Part shown: piece after piece, positions 49,643 to 58,554 of the stretch
Numbering within the stretch: the first letter of the stretch is position 1
Layout: the number at the start of each line of letters is the position of its first letter
Source: Micromonospora sediminicola
GTDB lineage: Bacteria > Actinomycetota > Actinomycetes > Mycobacteriales > Micromonosporaceae
NCBI RefSeq assembly: GCF_900089585.1
Contig: NZ_FLRH01000003.1
Location: 853,001 to 917,000 of the forward strand
DNA length: 64,000 nucleotides
Reading direction: 5' to 3'
Position numbers and translations under genes: made by a program
Notes under the pieces: generated by a model
Seen by the model: the letters and a program-made list of their open reading frames with translations, nothing else
The model's database searches: none
What the model was told of the DNA's origin: nothing

Positions 49643-49758
49643 GCCGTCTGCCAGCCGGGCATGCGCTCATGGCCCTCGCTGCGCTCGGTGCGTTCGCTCA
49701 TGCTGCGCTGGCCGGGCATGCGCTCATGGCCCTCGCTGCGCTCGGTGCGTTCGCTCAT
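49639..49758 (-). CDS. 39-codon mini-ORF made of a tandem 57-bp repeat
   Basis: ATG at 49758 overlaps the SIS stop (ATGA), and the TGA at 49639 overlaps the ROK GTG start (GTGA). The peptide is two copies of MSERTERSEGHERMPGQRS, the second ending WQTA. Whether it is translated, or the repeat merely sits there, is unknown; the exact fit to both neighbours suggests coupling. Confidence 0.5.
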   Translation of the reverse strand: MSERTERSEGHERMPGQRSMSERTERSEGHERMPGWQTA

Positions 49759-49760
49759 GC
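49654..49760. repeat. Tandem 57-bp repeat within the amino-sugar operon
   Basis: Two identical 50-bp blocks (49654-49703, 49711-49760) with period 57, i.e. 19 codons. The SIS gene stop codon lies inside the second copy. Confidence 0.9.
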
Positions 49761-50684
49761 CAGGACCACGGACCGGGTGAGGTGGCGCGGCGCGTCGGGG
49801 TCGAGACCGCGGCTGGTGGCCAGCGCGACGGCGAAACGCTGGGCCAGGATCAGGTCGGCCATCGGGTCGACCGGGTTGCGGCCGGCCGCCCAACTGGTCA
49901 GCACCGTGCGGCACCCGTGCGTACGGCTGTGCACGAACGCGGCGCCGGTGGCCGCCACGTCCTCCGGCAGCCCGTCCGGGATGTCGCCGAACGCCCAGAC
50001 CAGCCGCCCCGGGGCGGCGACCGAGATGGGGCCGTGTCGATAGTCCATCGCCGGGTACGCCTCGGCCCAGAAGGTGGCCGCCTCGCGGCACTTCAGCGCC
50101 GCCTCCTGGGCCAGCCCCACGGTCCACCCGCGACCGAGGAAGGTGACCTGCTCGATGCGGGCCGGGTCGATCGGCAGCGGCGCCCGGACGGCGACCTCGG
50201 CGTCGGCGGCGAGCCGGCCGAGGTCATCACCGAGGTGTGCGCGGAGCAGCGCGAGCGCGGTGGTGGCGAAGCGGGTCTGCACGACGGAGCGCTCGTCGGC
50301 GAAGGGCAGCGCGACCGTGGCGTCGGCCACGGCGACGGCGGGGGAGTCCGGGTCGCCGACCAGGACCGTGGTGGGGATCCGCCCGCGCAGCGCGGCGAGC
50401 AGGTCGAGCACCTCGGTGGTGGTGCCGGATCGGGTGATCGCGATCAGCCGGTCGTAGTGGCGGCCGGTGGGGAACTCGCTGGCCTGGAAGGCGTCCGTCT
50501 CGCCCTGGCCGGCGCCCTCGCGCAGCCCCGCGCACGCCGCCGCCATGAACCACGACGTGCCGCAACCGACCACCGCGACCCGCTCGCCGGGGCGCGGCAG
50601 CTGCCCGGCGACGGTCGGGGCGAGCCGGGCCGCCTCCCGCCAGCAGTCGGGCTGGCTCGCGATCTCCGCGTGCACGAACGCCAT
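49755..50684 (-). CDS. SIS-domain aminosugar isomerase/deaminase-like protein
   Basis: 309 aa from ATG at 50684. Two SIS domains: VAVVGCGTSWFMAAACAGLRE and ITRSGTTTEVLDLL, then FLGRGWTVGLAQEAALKCREA and DYRHGPISV. This is the AgaS/GlmS-C class, acting on aldose/ketose amino-sugar phosphates (GlcN-6-P deaminase-like). First gene of the operon, divergent from a DeoR regulator with a motif-rich region between. Confidence 0.88.
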   Translation of the reverse strand: MAFVHAEIASQPDCWREAARLAPTVAGQLPRPGERVAVVGCGTSWFMAAACAGLREGAGQGETDAFQASEFPTGRHYDRLIAITRSGTTTEVLDLLAALRGRIPTTVLVGDPDSPAVAVADATVALPFADERSVVQTRFATTALALLRAHLGDDLGRLAADAEVAVRAPLPIDPARIEQVTFLGRGWTVGLAQEAALKCREAATFWAEAYPAMDYRHGPISVAAPGRLVWAFGDIPDGLPEDVAATGAAFVHSRTHGCRTVLTSWAAGRNPVDPMADLILAQRFAVALATSRGLDPDAPRHLTRSVVLA

Positions 50685-50704
50685 GACAACTCCTCGCCAG
50701 GGGA

Positions 50705-50866
50705 GACCTTGCGCAATAGGGCGCGATACAGCCGTCTTTCGCGCGTCATTCTGCGCGAAGTCGGGTGGCTGTGGCAACCGTCTCCCGGTTCGCGCAGCAC
50801 AGGGTTTTGCGCAGACCCAGTTTCGCGCACTACTGTGCACGCAATCAATCACCGTTCGTGCACAGT
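50705..50866. promoter_or_regulatory. Repeated GCGCA-type motifs and an inverted repeat between SIS and DeoR genes
   Basis: Six related sites occur in 125 bp: CTTGCGCAA (50707), TTTCGCGCG (50737), TCTGCGCGAA (50750), GTTCGCGCAG (50788), TTTTGCGCAG (50805) and TTTCGCGCAC (50821). ACTGTGCAC (50832-50840) and GTGCACAGT (50858-50866) form a separate inverted repeat before the DeoR start. Probable binding sites of the DeoR protein. Confidence 0.6.
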
Positions 50867-50883
50867 CAGGGGAGGCCCCCGCG

Positions 50884-51669
50884 GTGGACCGCTACGCGCG
50901 CTGGAACGCGCTGCTCGAGATGCTGACCGACAGCGGCCGGGTCAGCGTCGAGGAGGCGGCCGAGCGGCTCGACGTCTCCCAGGCCACCATCCGGCGGGAC
51001 TTCGACCAGCTCGCCCAGCAGCAGATGATCACGCGGACCCGGGGCGGCGCGGTCGCCAACGGCGTCTCCTACGACCTGCCGCTGCGCTACAAGACGGCCA
51101 AGCACTCGGCGGAGAAGCAGCGGATCGGCGCCGCCGCCGCGGCGCTGGTCTCCCCGGGCACCGTGGTGGGGCTCAACGGCGGCACCACCAGCACCGAGGT
51201 GGCCCGCGCCCTGGCGGTCCGTCCGGATCTCAACACCAGCGCCGAGGGCGCCCAGCTCACCGTGGTCACGAACGCGCTGAACATCGCCAACGAGCTGCTG
51301 GTGCGCTCGCGGATGAAGGTGGTGGTGGCCGGCGGCGTGGTGCGGCCCAAGTCGTTCGAGCTGGTCGGCCCGCTGGGCGGGGCGCTGCTGCGCGAGGTCA
51401 CCCTGGACGTCGCGCTGCTCGGCGTGGACGCGATCGACCCGCAGCTCGGCGCCGCCGCGCACCACGAGGGTGAGGCGGCCATGAACAGCCTCATGGTGGC
51501 CCGGGCCAAGCGGGTCGTGGTCATCGCCGACTCGTCCAAGCTGGGCGGGCACGCGTTCGCCCGGATCTGTCCGGTGGACCGGATCGAGACGCTGGTGACC
51601 GACTCCGGCGCGTCCCCGACGGTGGTGCAGGCGTTCCGCGACGCGGGCGTGCACGTCGTCTGCGCCTGA
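50884..51669 (+). CDS. DeoR/GlpR-family transcriptional regulator
   Basis: 261 aa from GTG at 50884 (GGGGAGG upstream). N-terminal HTH (GRVSVEEAAERLDVSQATIRRD) and the DeoR sugar-phosphate-binding core (VGLNGGTTSTEVARAL, VVTNALNIANEL, HHEGEAAMNSLMV, VIADSSKLG). Likely represses the divergent SIS-ROK-nagA operon and responds to a phospho-sugar. Confidence 0.93.
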   Translation: MDRYARWNALLEMLTDSGRVSVEEAAERLDVSQATIRRDFDQLAQQQMITRTRGGAVANGVSYDLPLRYKTAKHSAEKQRIGAAAAALVSPGTVVGLNGGTTSTEVARALAVRPDLNTSAEGAQLTVVTNALNIANELLVRSRMKVVVAGGVVRPKSFELVGPLGGALLREVTLDVALLGVDAIDPQLGAAAHHEGEAAMNSLMVARAKRVVVIADSSKLGGHAFARICPVDRIETLVTDSGASPTVVQAFRDAGVHVVCA

Positions 51670-51670
51670 G

Positions 51671-51725
51671 GTGCAAGGAAGGGCCCCCTGTTAACGCCTC
51701 CGGTATAGGAGGGGCCCCCGCTTGA
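51671..51725 (+). repeat. Third copy of the dispersed intergenic repeat
   Basis: It aligns with the rc copy at 39186-39244 over about 54 bp: GTGCAAGGAAGGG, CCCC, TTAACGCCTCCGGTA and AGGAGGGGCCCCC. Here the final block reads GCTTGACA and may supply a -35 for the ABC operon. Confidence 0.85.
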
Positions 51726-51739
51726 CACGCCGACACTGC

Positions 51740-51774
51740 ATACCCGGTATTGCCTTCGCGTGCATACCGCGTAT
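51740..51774 (+). promoter_or_regulatory. Two palindromic boxes before the ABC operon
   Basis: ATACCCGGTAT (51740-51750) and ATACCGCGTAT (51764-51774) are perfect odd palindromes 24 bp apart, 17 bp and more after a TTGACA (51723-51728). They likely form an operator over the promoter; no adjacent regulator gene is present. Confidence 0.6.
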
Positions 51775-51811
51775 GGTGTCGCTGTCACCTACTCATCGGG
51801 GGAGGTCAGCT

Positions 51812-52813
51812 GTGTCGGCTGTCCTGGAGATCGAGGGTCTCCGCAAGACGTACCGGAGCCGGAAACGCGGGGTACGCCACGCGCTCGACGGCTTCGACAT
51901 GCGGGTCGAGGCCGGCCAGGTGCACGGCTTCCTCGGCCCGAACGGCTCGGGCAAGACCACCACGCTGCGCACGCTGCTCGGGCTGATCCGCCCCAACGGC
52001 GGCCGGATGGCGATCCTCGGCCAGGAGCTGCCGCACGCGCTGCCGGCGGTCGCCGGGCAGGTCGGCGCCATCGTGGAGAGCCCGCAGTTCTTCCCGCACT
52101 TCTCCGCGCGGGACACCCTGGGCCTGCTCGCCCAGGCCGGCGAGCTGCCCAGGCAGCGGGTCGACGAGGTGCTGGAACTGGTCGGGCTGCGCGACCGGGC
52201 CGGCGAGCGGGTGAAGACCTACTCGCTCGGCATGAAGCAGCGGCTCGCGGTCGCGTCGGCGTTGCTCAAGAACCCGAAGCTGCTGATCCTCGACGAGCCG
52301 GCCAACGGCCTCGACCCGGGCGGCATCCGGGAGATGCGCGGGCTGATGCGCGGGCTGGCCGAGTCCGGGATGACCGTGGTGCTCTCCAGCCACATCCTGG
52401 GCGAGATCCAGCTCATCTGCGACTCGGTCACCATCATCTCGCTCGGTCGGCGGGTCGCGTACGGGCCGGTCGAGGAGGTGCTCGCGGCGCACTCGCAGGG
52501 CACCGTGCGGGTGCGGCTGGAGGCGGTCAGCGACCTGCCCCAGGCCGCCGAGACGCTGACCCGCTCCGGCATCCGCGTCGCGACCAGCGAGGCCGACCAC
52601 CTGATGCTGTCCGGCGTGGACAAGCCGGCCGAGGTCAGCCGGCTCCTCGCCGAGCAGGGCCTCTACGTCAGCGAGCTCACCCCGGTCGCGGTCGACCTGG
52701 AGAGCGTCTTCCTCGAACTGACCGCGACCGCGCCGGTCCCCGGCCAGCACCGTCAGGTCGATCAGTCCGCCAAGGTCGACCAGACCGGCACCGCAGGAGG
52801 TTGGGGCGCATGA
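51812..52813 (+). CDS. ABC transporter ATP-binding protein
   Basis: 333 aa from GTG at 51812 (GGGGGAGGT upstream). Walker A GPNGSGKTT, signature YSLGMKQRLAVA, Walker B LLILDEPANGLD and H-loop SSHILGEIQ, all present. C-terminal extension (drug-exporter-like, DUF4162-type). Overlaps the permease start by 4 bp. Confidence 0.95.
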   Translation: MSAVLEIEGLRKTYRSRKRGVRHALDGFDMRVEAGQVHGFLGPNGSGKTTTLRTLLGLIRPNGGRMAILGQELPHALPAVAGQVGAIVESPQFFPHFSARDTLGLLAQAGELPRQRVDEVLELVGLRDRAGERVKTYSLGMKQRLAVASALLKNPKLLILDEPANGLDPGGIREMRGLMRGLAESGMTVVLSSHILGEIQLICDSVTIISLGRRVAYGPVEEVLAAHSQGTVRVRLEAVSDLPQAAETLTRSGIRVATSEADHLMLSGVDKPAEVSRLLAEQGLYVSELTPVAVDLESVFLELTATAPVPGQHRQVDQSAKVDQTGTAGGWGA

Positions 52814-53823
52814 GCCTGTTCGTCACCGAGCTGCGCCGGCTCGGCAAGCGCCGGCTCACCCGGCTGCTGCTCGTCCTGCTGCTGGTCGGGCTCGCCACCG
52901 TCGCCACCGCGTTCAGCTTCTCCAGCCACAAGCTCTCGCCCGAGGTGGTCGCCGCCGCCCGGGCCGAGTCCGACGCCCAGTACAAGCGCTCGGTGGAGGA
53001 CTGGAAGCGCACCGTGGCCGACTGCGAGGCCGCCCAGGCCCGCGGCGAGCAGACCGAGGAGCGGTTCGGCCCGAACTGCGGCAAGGACTACCAGCCGCAG
53101 CCCGAGATGTTCGACCCGAAGTGGAACCTGCCCTACCAGTTCGACTTCCGGGCCGAGTTCCCCACGTTCATCGCCGTCTTCGCCGGGGCCGTGGCGCTCT
53201 TCGCGTTCATCGTCGGCGCCTCCTTCGTGGGGGCCGAGTGGAACACCGGCGGGATGATGAACCTGCTGCTCTGGCGACCGAAACGGCTCGCCGTGCTGGG
53301 CACCAAGCTGGCCGCCCTGCTCACCACCGTGCTCGGCGTGACAGTGGTGCTCGGCGCGCTCTGGACCGCGGCGTTCTGGCTGATCGGCACGTCCCGCGGC
53401 ACCACCGCGAAGATGACCGCCGGCGTCTGGCGCTCGATCGGCCTGGACGGGCTGCGGGCGGTGGCCCTGGTGCTGGTGGTCGGCGCGGTGGCGTTCGCGC
53501 TCGCCTCGCTGGGTCGGCACACCGCCATGGCCCTGGGCGCGGCGGTGGCGGTCTTCGCGATCAGCGAGATCGGCATCCGGATCGCGGTCGGCGTGCTCTC
53601 GGTGCCGTTCGGCGACCGCTACGTGCTCTCCACGTACGCCCAGTCGTGGTTCCTGAAGCAGGCGGAGCTGTTCGACTACGACACCTGCCAGTTCGCCAAG
53701 GGCGCCTGTGAACCGGCCAAGTACGTGGTCACCTGGCAGCAGTCGGCAGTGGTGTTCGGCGTCGGGGCCGTGGTGGCCCTGGTCGGGGCGTTCTGGACGA
53801 TGCGCCGGCGGGACATCTCCTGA
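52810..53823 (+). CDS. ABC transporter permease
   Basis: 337 aa. One TM near 18-38, a 90-residue extracytoplasmic acidic loop with two Cys (DCEAAQ, GPNCGKDYQ), then five TM segments (FPTFIAVFAGAVALFAFIVGA, LLTTVLGVTVVLGALWTAAF, and others). Forms the exporter with the ATPase before it. Substrate unknown. Confidence 0.88.
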   Translation: MSLFVTELRRLGKRRLTRLLLVLLLVGLATVATAFSFSSHKLSPEVVAAARAESDAQYKRSVEDWKRTVADCEAAQARGEQTEERFGPNCGKDYQPQPEMFDPKWNLPYQFDFRAEFPTFIAVFAGAVALFAFIVGASFVGAEWNTGGMMNLLLWRPKRLAVLGTKLAALLTTVLGVTVVLGALWTAAFWLIGTSRGTTAKMTAGVWRSIGLDGLRAVALVLVVGAVAFALASLGRHTAMALGAAVAVFAISEIGIRIAVGVLSVPFGDRYVLSTYAQSWFLKQAELFDYDTCQFAKGACEPAKYVVTWQQSAVVFGVGAVVALVGAFWTMRRRDIS

Positions 53824-53959
53824 CCGCCGTCCGCGCCGCCGGCCGACGCCGGCGGCGCGGACCGCGCGTGCGATGCGGCCGGGGACGGCCCTGGTTACGC
53901 TGGGGTCCCCCGGCCGGCGCGTGCCCCGCGCCGGTCATCTGCCGTCGGAGAGGAGCGCC

Positions 53960-54355
53960 GTGTCCGCCGACGCCACCCCACGGGCCGCCGACCGGGCCGA
54001 GCCGTCCACCCCGGACGCGCCGCCCACCGTCCCACCGCCCCGCTCGGCGCCGCCGGTCGAGTCCGCGCCGCCCGAGGAGTCGCCGTCCCCCGACGCGGCC
54101 GGGCCGGTCGGGGAGGAGCCGGTCGCCGGGCTCACCGAGCGGGAGCTGCGGATCCTCGCCTTCGAGTCCCGCTGGTGGAAGCACGCCGGCGCCAAGGAAC
54201 AGGCCATCCGGGACACCTTCGGTCTCTCCGCGACCCGCTACTACCAGCTGCTCAACGCGTTGCTGGACCATCCGGCCGCGCTCGCCGCCGAGCCGGTGCT
54301 GATCGGCCGGCTGCGGCGGCTCCGCTCGTCGCGCGCGCGCAACCGCCGGCGCTGA
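53960..54355 (+). CDS. DUF3263 family protein
   Basis: 131 aa from GTG at 53960 (GGAGAGGAG upstream). A proline-rich, acidic N-terminus is followed by the DUF3263 core ERELRILAFESRWWKHAG and AIRDTFGLSATRYYQLLNAL, an HTH-like domain of unknown role present across actinobacteria. Confidence 0.88.
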   Translation: MSADATPRAADRAEPSTPDAPPTVPPPRSAPPVESAPPEESPSPDAAGPVGEEPVAGLTERELRILAFESRWWKHAGAKEQAIRDTFGLSATRYYQLLNALLDHPAALAAEPVLIGRLRRLRSSRARNRRR

Positions 54356-54361
54356 CCGGCC

Positions 54362-54574
54362 TCACTTCTCGTACGTGCGCAGCCCGTTGCCGATGGCGAA
54401 GAAGGTCGGCGCCCACTCGCCGATGAAGATGCCCCAGCGGTCCGCCCGCGCCACCCCGGCACGCTCCAGGCTCTTGGAGAGGAACCAGCTGGTGAACGAG
54501 AGCCCGATGCTGACGAACCCGGCGACGTAGGCGTGCTCCGCCCGGATTCCCGACTCGTGCAACCGCTCCAACAT
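54362..54574 (-). CDS. Small membrane protein
   Basis: 70 aa from ATG at 54574 (AGGGGGAT upstream). One or two TM segments (AYVAGFVSIGLSFTSWFLS and RWGIFIGEWAPTFFAIGNGL). Resembles the small actinobacterial membrane-protein family; role unknown. Confidence 0.65.
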   Translation of the reverse strand: MLERLHESGIRAEHAYVAGFVSIGLSFTSWFLSKSLERAGVARADRWGIFIGEWAPTFFAIGNGLRTYEK

Positions 54575-54723
54575 CGCGATCCCCCTGACGCTCGGTCCGC
54601 CCCGATTCGTCGATGACGCTACCTTCTGTTGCGACGTCGTGACGCACGGTTGCCGAGATGGGCCGGCTGCATGGCTGCGTGCCGTCCGGGTAGGCGGCGT
54701 GCGACGACGGAGGGAGCGGCTCG

Positions 54724-55626
54724 ATGGGTGCACCGGACCGCCGGTACGCGACCGGCAGCAGCCCGGCCCGGGCGGTGGGGCAGGCGCCGCTGATGCGGGT
54801 GCGCTCCGCCTCCGACCCGGCGCCCGGCCGGCCGGAGAACGAGGACGTGGTCTTCCGGCTCGGTCCGCTGGTCGGCGTCCTCGACGGGGCGACCGTGCCG
54901 GAGGGCTTCGACACCGGATGCGTCCACGGCCCGGCCTGGTACGTCCGTCACCTGGCCGCCCGGATCGGCCTGGCGGTCGCCGCCCGGCCCGGTGCGACGT
55001 TGATGAGCAGCCTGGCGGCGGCGATCCTGGCGGTACGGGCGGACCACGGCGGGGTGTGCGACCTCGACCACCCGGGAACCCCGTCGTCGACCGTGTGCCT
55101 GCTGCGCGAGGGCGGCGACCGGGCCGACTACCTGGTGCTCTGCGACAGCCCGCTGGTGCTGCAGACCGACCGGGAGATCGAGGTGGTCACCGACGACCGG
55201 CTGGAGACCGCGCTGGCCGACCTGCGGCGCGCCGCCGCCGCGCTGCCGGGCGACGAGGTCGACCCGACGGTCCGGTTCCGGCGCGCGGTGAGCGTGCAGC
55301 GGACGCGGATGAACCGCACCCACGGCTACTGGGCGGCGGCCGCCGATCCGGACGCGGCCTACCACGCGGTGACCGGCGCGGTTCCGTTGCGCGGGCCGGG
55401 GGCGCTGCGCCGGGCGGCGCTGCTCAGCGACGGGGCCTCCTGCGCGGTCGAGCAGTTCGGCCTCTTCGACTGGGCCGGCCTGCTGGAGGTGGCGGCCGTG
55501 GAGGGGCCGGAGGGGCTGATCGACCGGGTCCGCGTGGCCGAGCGGGACCACCCGGACCGGCTGCGCCGGCGTAAGCGGACCGACGACGCCTCGGTGGCGC
55601 TCTGCGAGTTCGGACCCGTCGGGTGA
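54724..55626 (+). CDS. PP2C-like (Ser/Thr phosphatase fold) protein
   Basis: 300 aa. The N-terminus has GRPENEDVVFRLGPLVGVLDGA, matching the PP2C metal/DG motif, then a beta-alpha-beta body and late LLSDGASC and TDDASVALCEF, the second DG and the terminal D motif. Metal Asp residues are partly different, so activity is uncertain. Confidence 0.75.
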   Translation: MGAPDRRYATGSSPARAVGQAPLMRVRSASDPAPGRPENEDVVFRLGPLVGVLDGATVPEGFDTGCVHGPAWYVRHLAARIGLAVAARPGATLMSSLAAAILAVRADHGGVCDLDHPGTPSSTVCLLREGGDRADYLVLCDSPLVLQTDREIEVVTDDRLETALADLRRAAAALPGDEVDPTVRFRRAVSVQRTRMNRTHGYWAAAADPDAAYHAVTGAVPLRGPGALRRAALLSDGASCAVEQFGLFDWAGLLEVAAVEGPEGLIDRVRVAERDHPDRLRRRKRTDDASVALCEFGPVG

Positions 55627-55777
55627 GCACGCTCACGCCCGGAACGGACCGGTCGGATGACAACGCAGCGTGAGGCGGAACACCCCGGGGGTACGACCGG
55701 CCGACCCGCTCCGCCGTACCGGCAGTAGGTCGGCAAAGGGGTGGACGCGCGGCGGAACGGGCGGCAGACTGCGGCTC

Positions 55778-56287
55778 GTGACGGGTGCGGTACGGCTGGA
55801 GCCGGTGGACGAGCGCAACCTGGAGCCGTTGCTCTCCGTAGCGGCGGCCGAGGCCGAGCCGGAGGACGTGATGCCCCCGGTGGACGCTCCGGCCGGCTGG
55901 TCGTTGGCCCGTCGGGACGCCTTCCGCGAGTTCCACCGGGCCAGCTTCGGCGGTCTGGCCGGCCCGACCCGCACCGCGATGTACGCCGTCGTCTCCGGCG
56001 GCGAGGTGGTCGGGATGGTGCGGATGGCCCGCCGCGACGAGCCCGGGGTGGTGGAGACCGGCATGTGGCTGGGCCGGTCGGCCCGGGGGCGGGGCCTGGG
56101 TGCCGCCGCGCTGCGGGAGTTGCTGCACGCCGCTGCGGCGGCCGGAATGCACACGGTCGTCGCGGACACCACACCGGACAATGCCGGCGCTCTTTCCGTT
56201 CTTCGCCGATGCGGCGCGGAATTGCGCGAGGAGAACGGCAGGATTCACGCGAGAATGTGTCTCGACTCGGCCATTCCGAGCCACTGA
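55778..56287 (+). CDS. GNAT-family N-acetyltransferase
   Basis: 169 aa from GTG at 55778. Acetyl-CoA site GRSARGRGLGAAALRELL and C-terminal ADTTPDNAGALSVLRRCGAE are classic GNAT motifs. Substrate unknown. An AT-richer patch near its end and beyond (56180-56420) marks the boundary to the gas-vesicle genes. Confidence 0.9.
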   Translation: MTGAVRLEPVDERNLEPLLSVAAAEAEPEDVMPPVDAPAGWSLARRDAFREFHRASFGGLAGPTRTAMYAVVSGGEVVGMVRMARRDEPGVVETGMWLGRSARGRGLGAAALRELLHAAAAAGMHTVVADTTPDNAGALSVLRRCGAELREENGRIHARMCLDSAIPSH

Positions 56288-56542
56288 ACGCGCGCTTGCC
56301 GCAAGGCAACCATCTCGTGTTCCCCCTGCTCGCTTGGGGTTGAGTGCGAGGTTCATCCTTTTCTGCGACGCTTTTCGCGTTCCCCTGGGAAATGTTTCGC
56401 GCATGTCATGACGGGTACTGCCCGCCGGGTCCGCTGATGGCGGGACACCGGTCGCAGGCCCTTTTTCGCTGATCCCCGGCAGTTGTCTTCCGGGTCTGCT
56501 CCAGCATGTGTGTCCCTTCCGCCGGGGAGCGAAGGAGAACTG

Positions 56543-56995
56543 ATGAAGAGCGGAGCTCGGATCGCCCTGGCGGTCGGTTTCGGATATGTCCTCGGCCGCC
56601 GCAGGAAGCTGCGGACCGCACTCACCCTGGCCGCCGCCGTCGCGGCCGGCCGGGCCAGCCAGAACCCCGGTGGCCTGAAGCAGATGGCCACCGGGCTGCT
56701 CGGGTCGAGCCCTCAACTGGGCAACCTCGGCAAGCTCGGCGCGCCGCTGGTCACCGCCGGCCGGGCCGCGGCGACCGCCGCCGCCGGCAGCGGCATCGAC
56801 GCGGTCAGCGGCAGGTTGCGCAGCGGCGCCGACGCGTTGCGCCGCCGCTCCGGCGAGCAGCCGGAGGGCGAGCGCTCGGCGCCCGACGAGGAGCAGGAGC
56901 TCGACGAGCAGCCCCCGGCCGACGACGACGAGGACCGCGACGACGGGGACCGGGCCGAGCGGCCGGCCCCGGTCCGGCGTGGACGGGGGCGGTGA
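56543..56995 (+). CDS. Gas-vesicle cluster accessory protein, membrane-like N-terminus
   Basis: 150 aa from ATG at 56543 (GAAGGAG upstream). A short hydrophobic N-terminus (ARIALAVGFGYVLG and TLAAAVAAGRA) is followed by a helical part and an extreme acidic/basic C-terminal tail. It overlaps no gene, but lies 2 bp before the SRPBCC gene. Similar genes begin actinobacterial gvp clusters (compare gvpY/gvpZ positions in Streptomyces); role unknown. Confidence 0.65.
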   Translation: MKSGARIALAVGFGYVLGRRRKLRTALTLAAAVAAGRASQNPGGLKQMATGLLGSSPQLGNLGKLGAPLVTAGRAAATAAAGSGIDAVSGRLRSGADALRRRSGEQPEGERSAPDEEQELDEQPPADDDEDRDDGDRAERPAPVRRGRGR

Positions 56996-56997
56996 CG

Positions 56998-58158
56998 ATG
57001 GCCCCCACCAGCCTCACCGACCGGGCACGTGAACAGATCGGTGACGAGCTGCGCAACCTCGCCTCCGCGATCGGGGAACGGGCCGTGCAGGTGGTCACCG
57101 AGCGGGTCACCGGCGCCACCGGTCGACTCAGCGAGTACGCGAAGCAGGGCGGCGGTCCCGGCCTGGTCGCCGCGGCCACCGGTGCGCAGAAGCTCGCCGA
57201 CGGCAACTCCCCGCTGAAGGCCATGTTCCATGCCGGCCTGGCCGGCGGTAAGGAGAAGCTGATGTCGGCGTTCGGCGGCGGCAAGGGTGGCAAGGGCGGC
57301 GGCAAGAAGCTCAAGGTCACCAACATCGTCGAGACCATCGAGGTCGGGGTGCCGGTCCGGGTGGCCTACAACCAGTGGACGACGTTCGGCGACTTCCCGA
57401 GCTTCATGAAGAAGGTCGAGCAGGCCGACAACGACGAGGACGAGAAGATGACCTGGAAAGCGCAGGTCTTCTGGTCGCACCGGACCTGGGAGTCGACCAT
57501 CGTCCGGCAGATTCCGGACCGGCTCATCCACTGGCGGTCGAAGGGCGAGAAGGGCTCCGTCGACGGGACGGTCAGCTTCCACGAGGTCGGCCCCGAGCTG
57601 ACCAGGATCCTGGTGGTGCTGGAGTACCACCCGCAGGGTCTCTTCGAGCACACCGGCAACCTTTGGCGGGCCCAGGGTCGCCGCGTGCGGCTGGAGCTGA
57701 AGCACTTCGTCCGGCACGTGATGACCGAGACGGTGCTCGACCCCGACTCCGTCGAGGGCTGGCGCGGCGAGATCGAGGACTCCCAGGTGGTCAAGGACCA
57801 CGAGACCGCGCTCCGCGAGGAGCAGGAGGGCCGCGCCGAGGAGCCGGAGACCGAGCCCGAGGAGGAGCCGGAGGAGGAGCGCCGGCCCGCCGAGCGTGGC
57901 CGCCGCCGGCCCCCGGCACGCCGTCGCCCCACGCCCGCGGAGGAGGAGTACGCGGACTACGACGACGGCGAGGACTTCGAGGACGACGAGTACGACGAGG
58001 AGCCCGAGGAGGAGCAGCCGCCGCGTCGGCGGCAGCCCGAGCGGGCCCGCCGCCCGCAGCGCGCGGAGCGGGAACCCCGCGAGGAGCGGGCCCGTCGTGC
58101 CCCCGAGGCGCCCCGCCGTCCGGTGGTCCGCCGTCGGCGTGAGGAGCGTGGGGAGTGA
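56998..58158 (+). CDS. SRPBCC-domain gas-vesicle cluster protein with charged tail
   Basis: 386 aa. An N-terminal helical part, then a G/K-rich hinge ([12 protein letters not shown]), then a SRPBCC/START-like domain ([22 protein letters not shown] ... HTGNLW). From about residue 270 the protein is almost only charged residues (E, R, D), about 115 of them. In gvp clusters such proteins are probable assembly aids. GvpA start overlaps its stop. Confidence 0.8.
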   Translation: MAPTSLTDRAREQIGDELRNLASAIGERAVQVVTERVTGATGRLSEYAKQGGGPGLVAAATGAQKLADGNSPLKAMFHAGLAGGKEKLMSAFGGGKGGKGGGKKLKVTNIVETIEVGVPVRVAYNQWTTFGDFPSFMKKVEQADNDEDEKMTWKAQVFWSHRTWESTIVRQIPDRLIHWRSKGEKGSVDGTVSFHEVGPELTRILVVLEYHPQGLFEHTGNLWRAQGRRVRLELKHFVRHVMTETVLDPDSVEGWRGEIEDSQVVKDHETALREEQEGRAEEPETEPEEEPEEERRPAERGRRRPPARRRPTPAEEEYADYDDGEDFEDDEYDEEPEEEQPPRRRQPERARRPQRAEREPREERARRAPEAPRRPVVRRRREERGE

Positions 58159-58553
58159 GCGTCGCCGCCACGGCCGGGAGTCCCGGCAGCGCGTTGGAGC
58201 GCACCGGCGGCGGTGGGAGTGGCCTCGCCGACGTCGTGGAGACCGTGCTGGACAAGGGCGTGGTGATCGACGCCCAGGTCTCGGTCGCCGTCGTCGGGAT
58301 CCAGCTGCTGGAGATCAACGCCCGGGTGGTGGTCGCCAGCATCGAGACCTACCTCCGGTTCGCCGAGACGGTCGACCGGATGAACATCGTGCCGAAGGAG
58401 CAGAAGACGTTGCCCGACCTGGTGGACGGCGTCGCCGGGGCGGCCGCGAAGGGCAAGGCGGTCTCCGGCCTGGGCAAGGCCGCCCAGGAGATCAGCGGCG
58501 CGGTGGCGGACTCGCTGCGCGACCGGCCGCGCCGGCGGGACGGGGAGCGCTGA
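58155..58553 (+). CDS. gvpA: Gas vesicle structural protein, GvpA type
   Basis: 132 aa from GTG. The core [19 protein letters not shown] and [18 protein letters not shown] is the GvpA shell signature. The C-terminal 60 residues (after VDRMNI) are an added, less conserved tail not seen in minimal GvpA (about 70 aa). Forms the ribs of the vesicle wall. Confidence 0.88.
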   Translation: MSVAATAGSPGSALERTGGGGSGLADVVETVLDKGVVIDAQVSVAVVGIQLLEINARVVVASIETYLRFAETVDRMNIVPKEQKTLPDLVDGVAGAAAKGKAVSGLGKAAQEISGAVADSLRDRPRRRDGER

Positions 58554-58554
58554 G

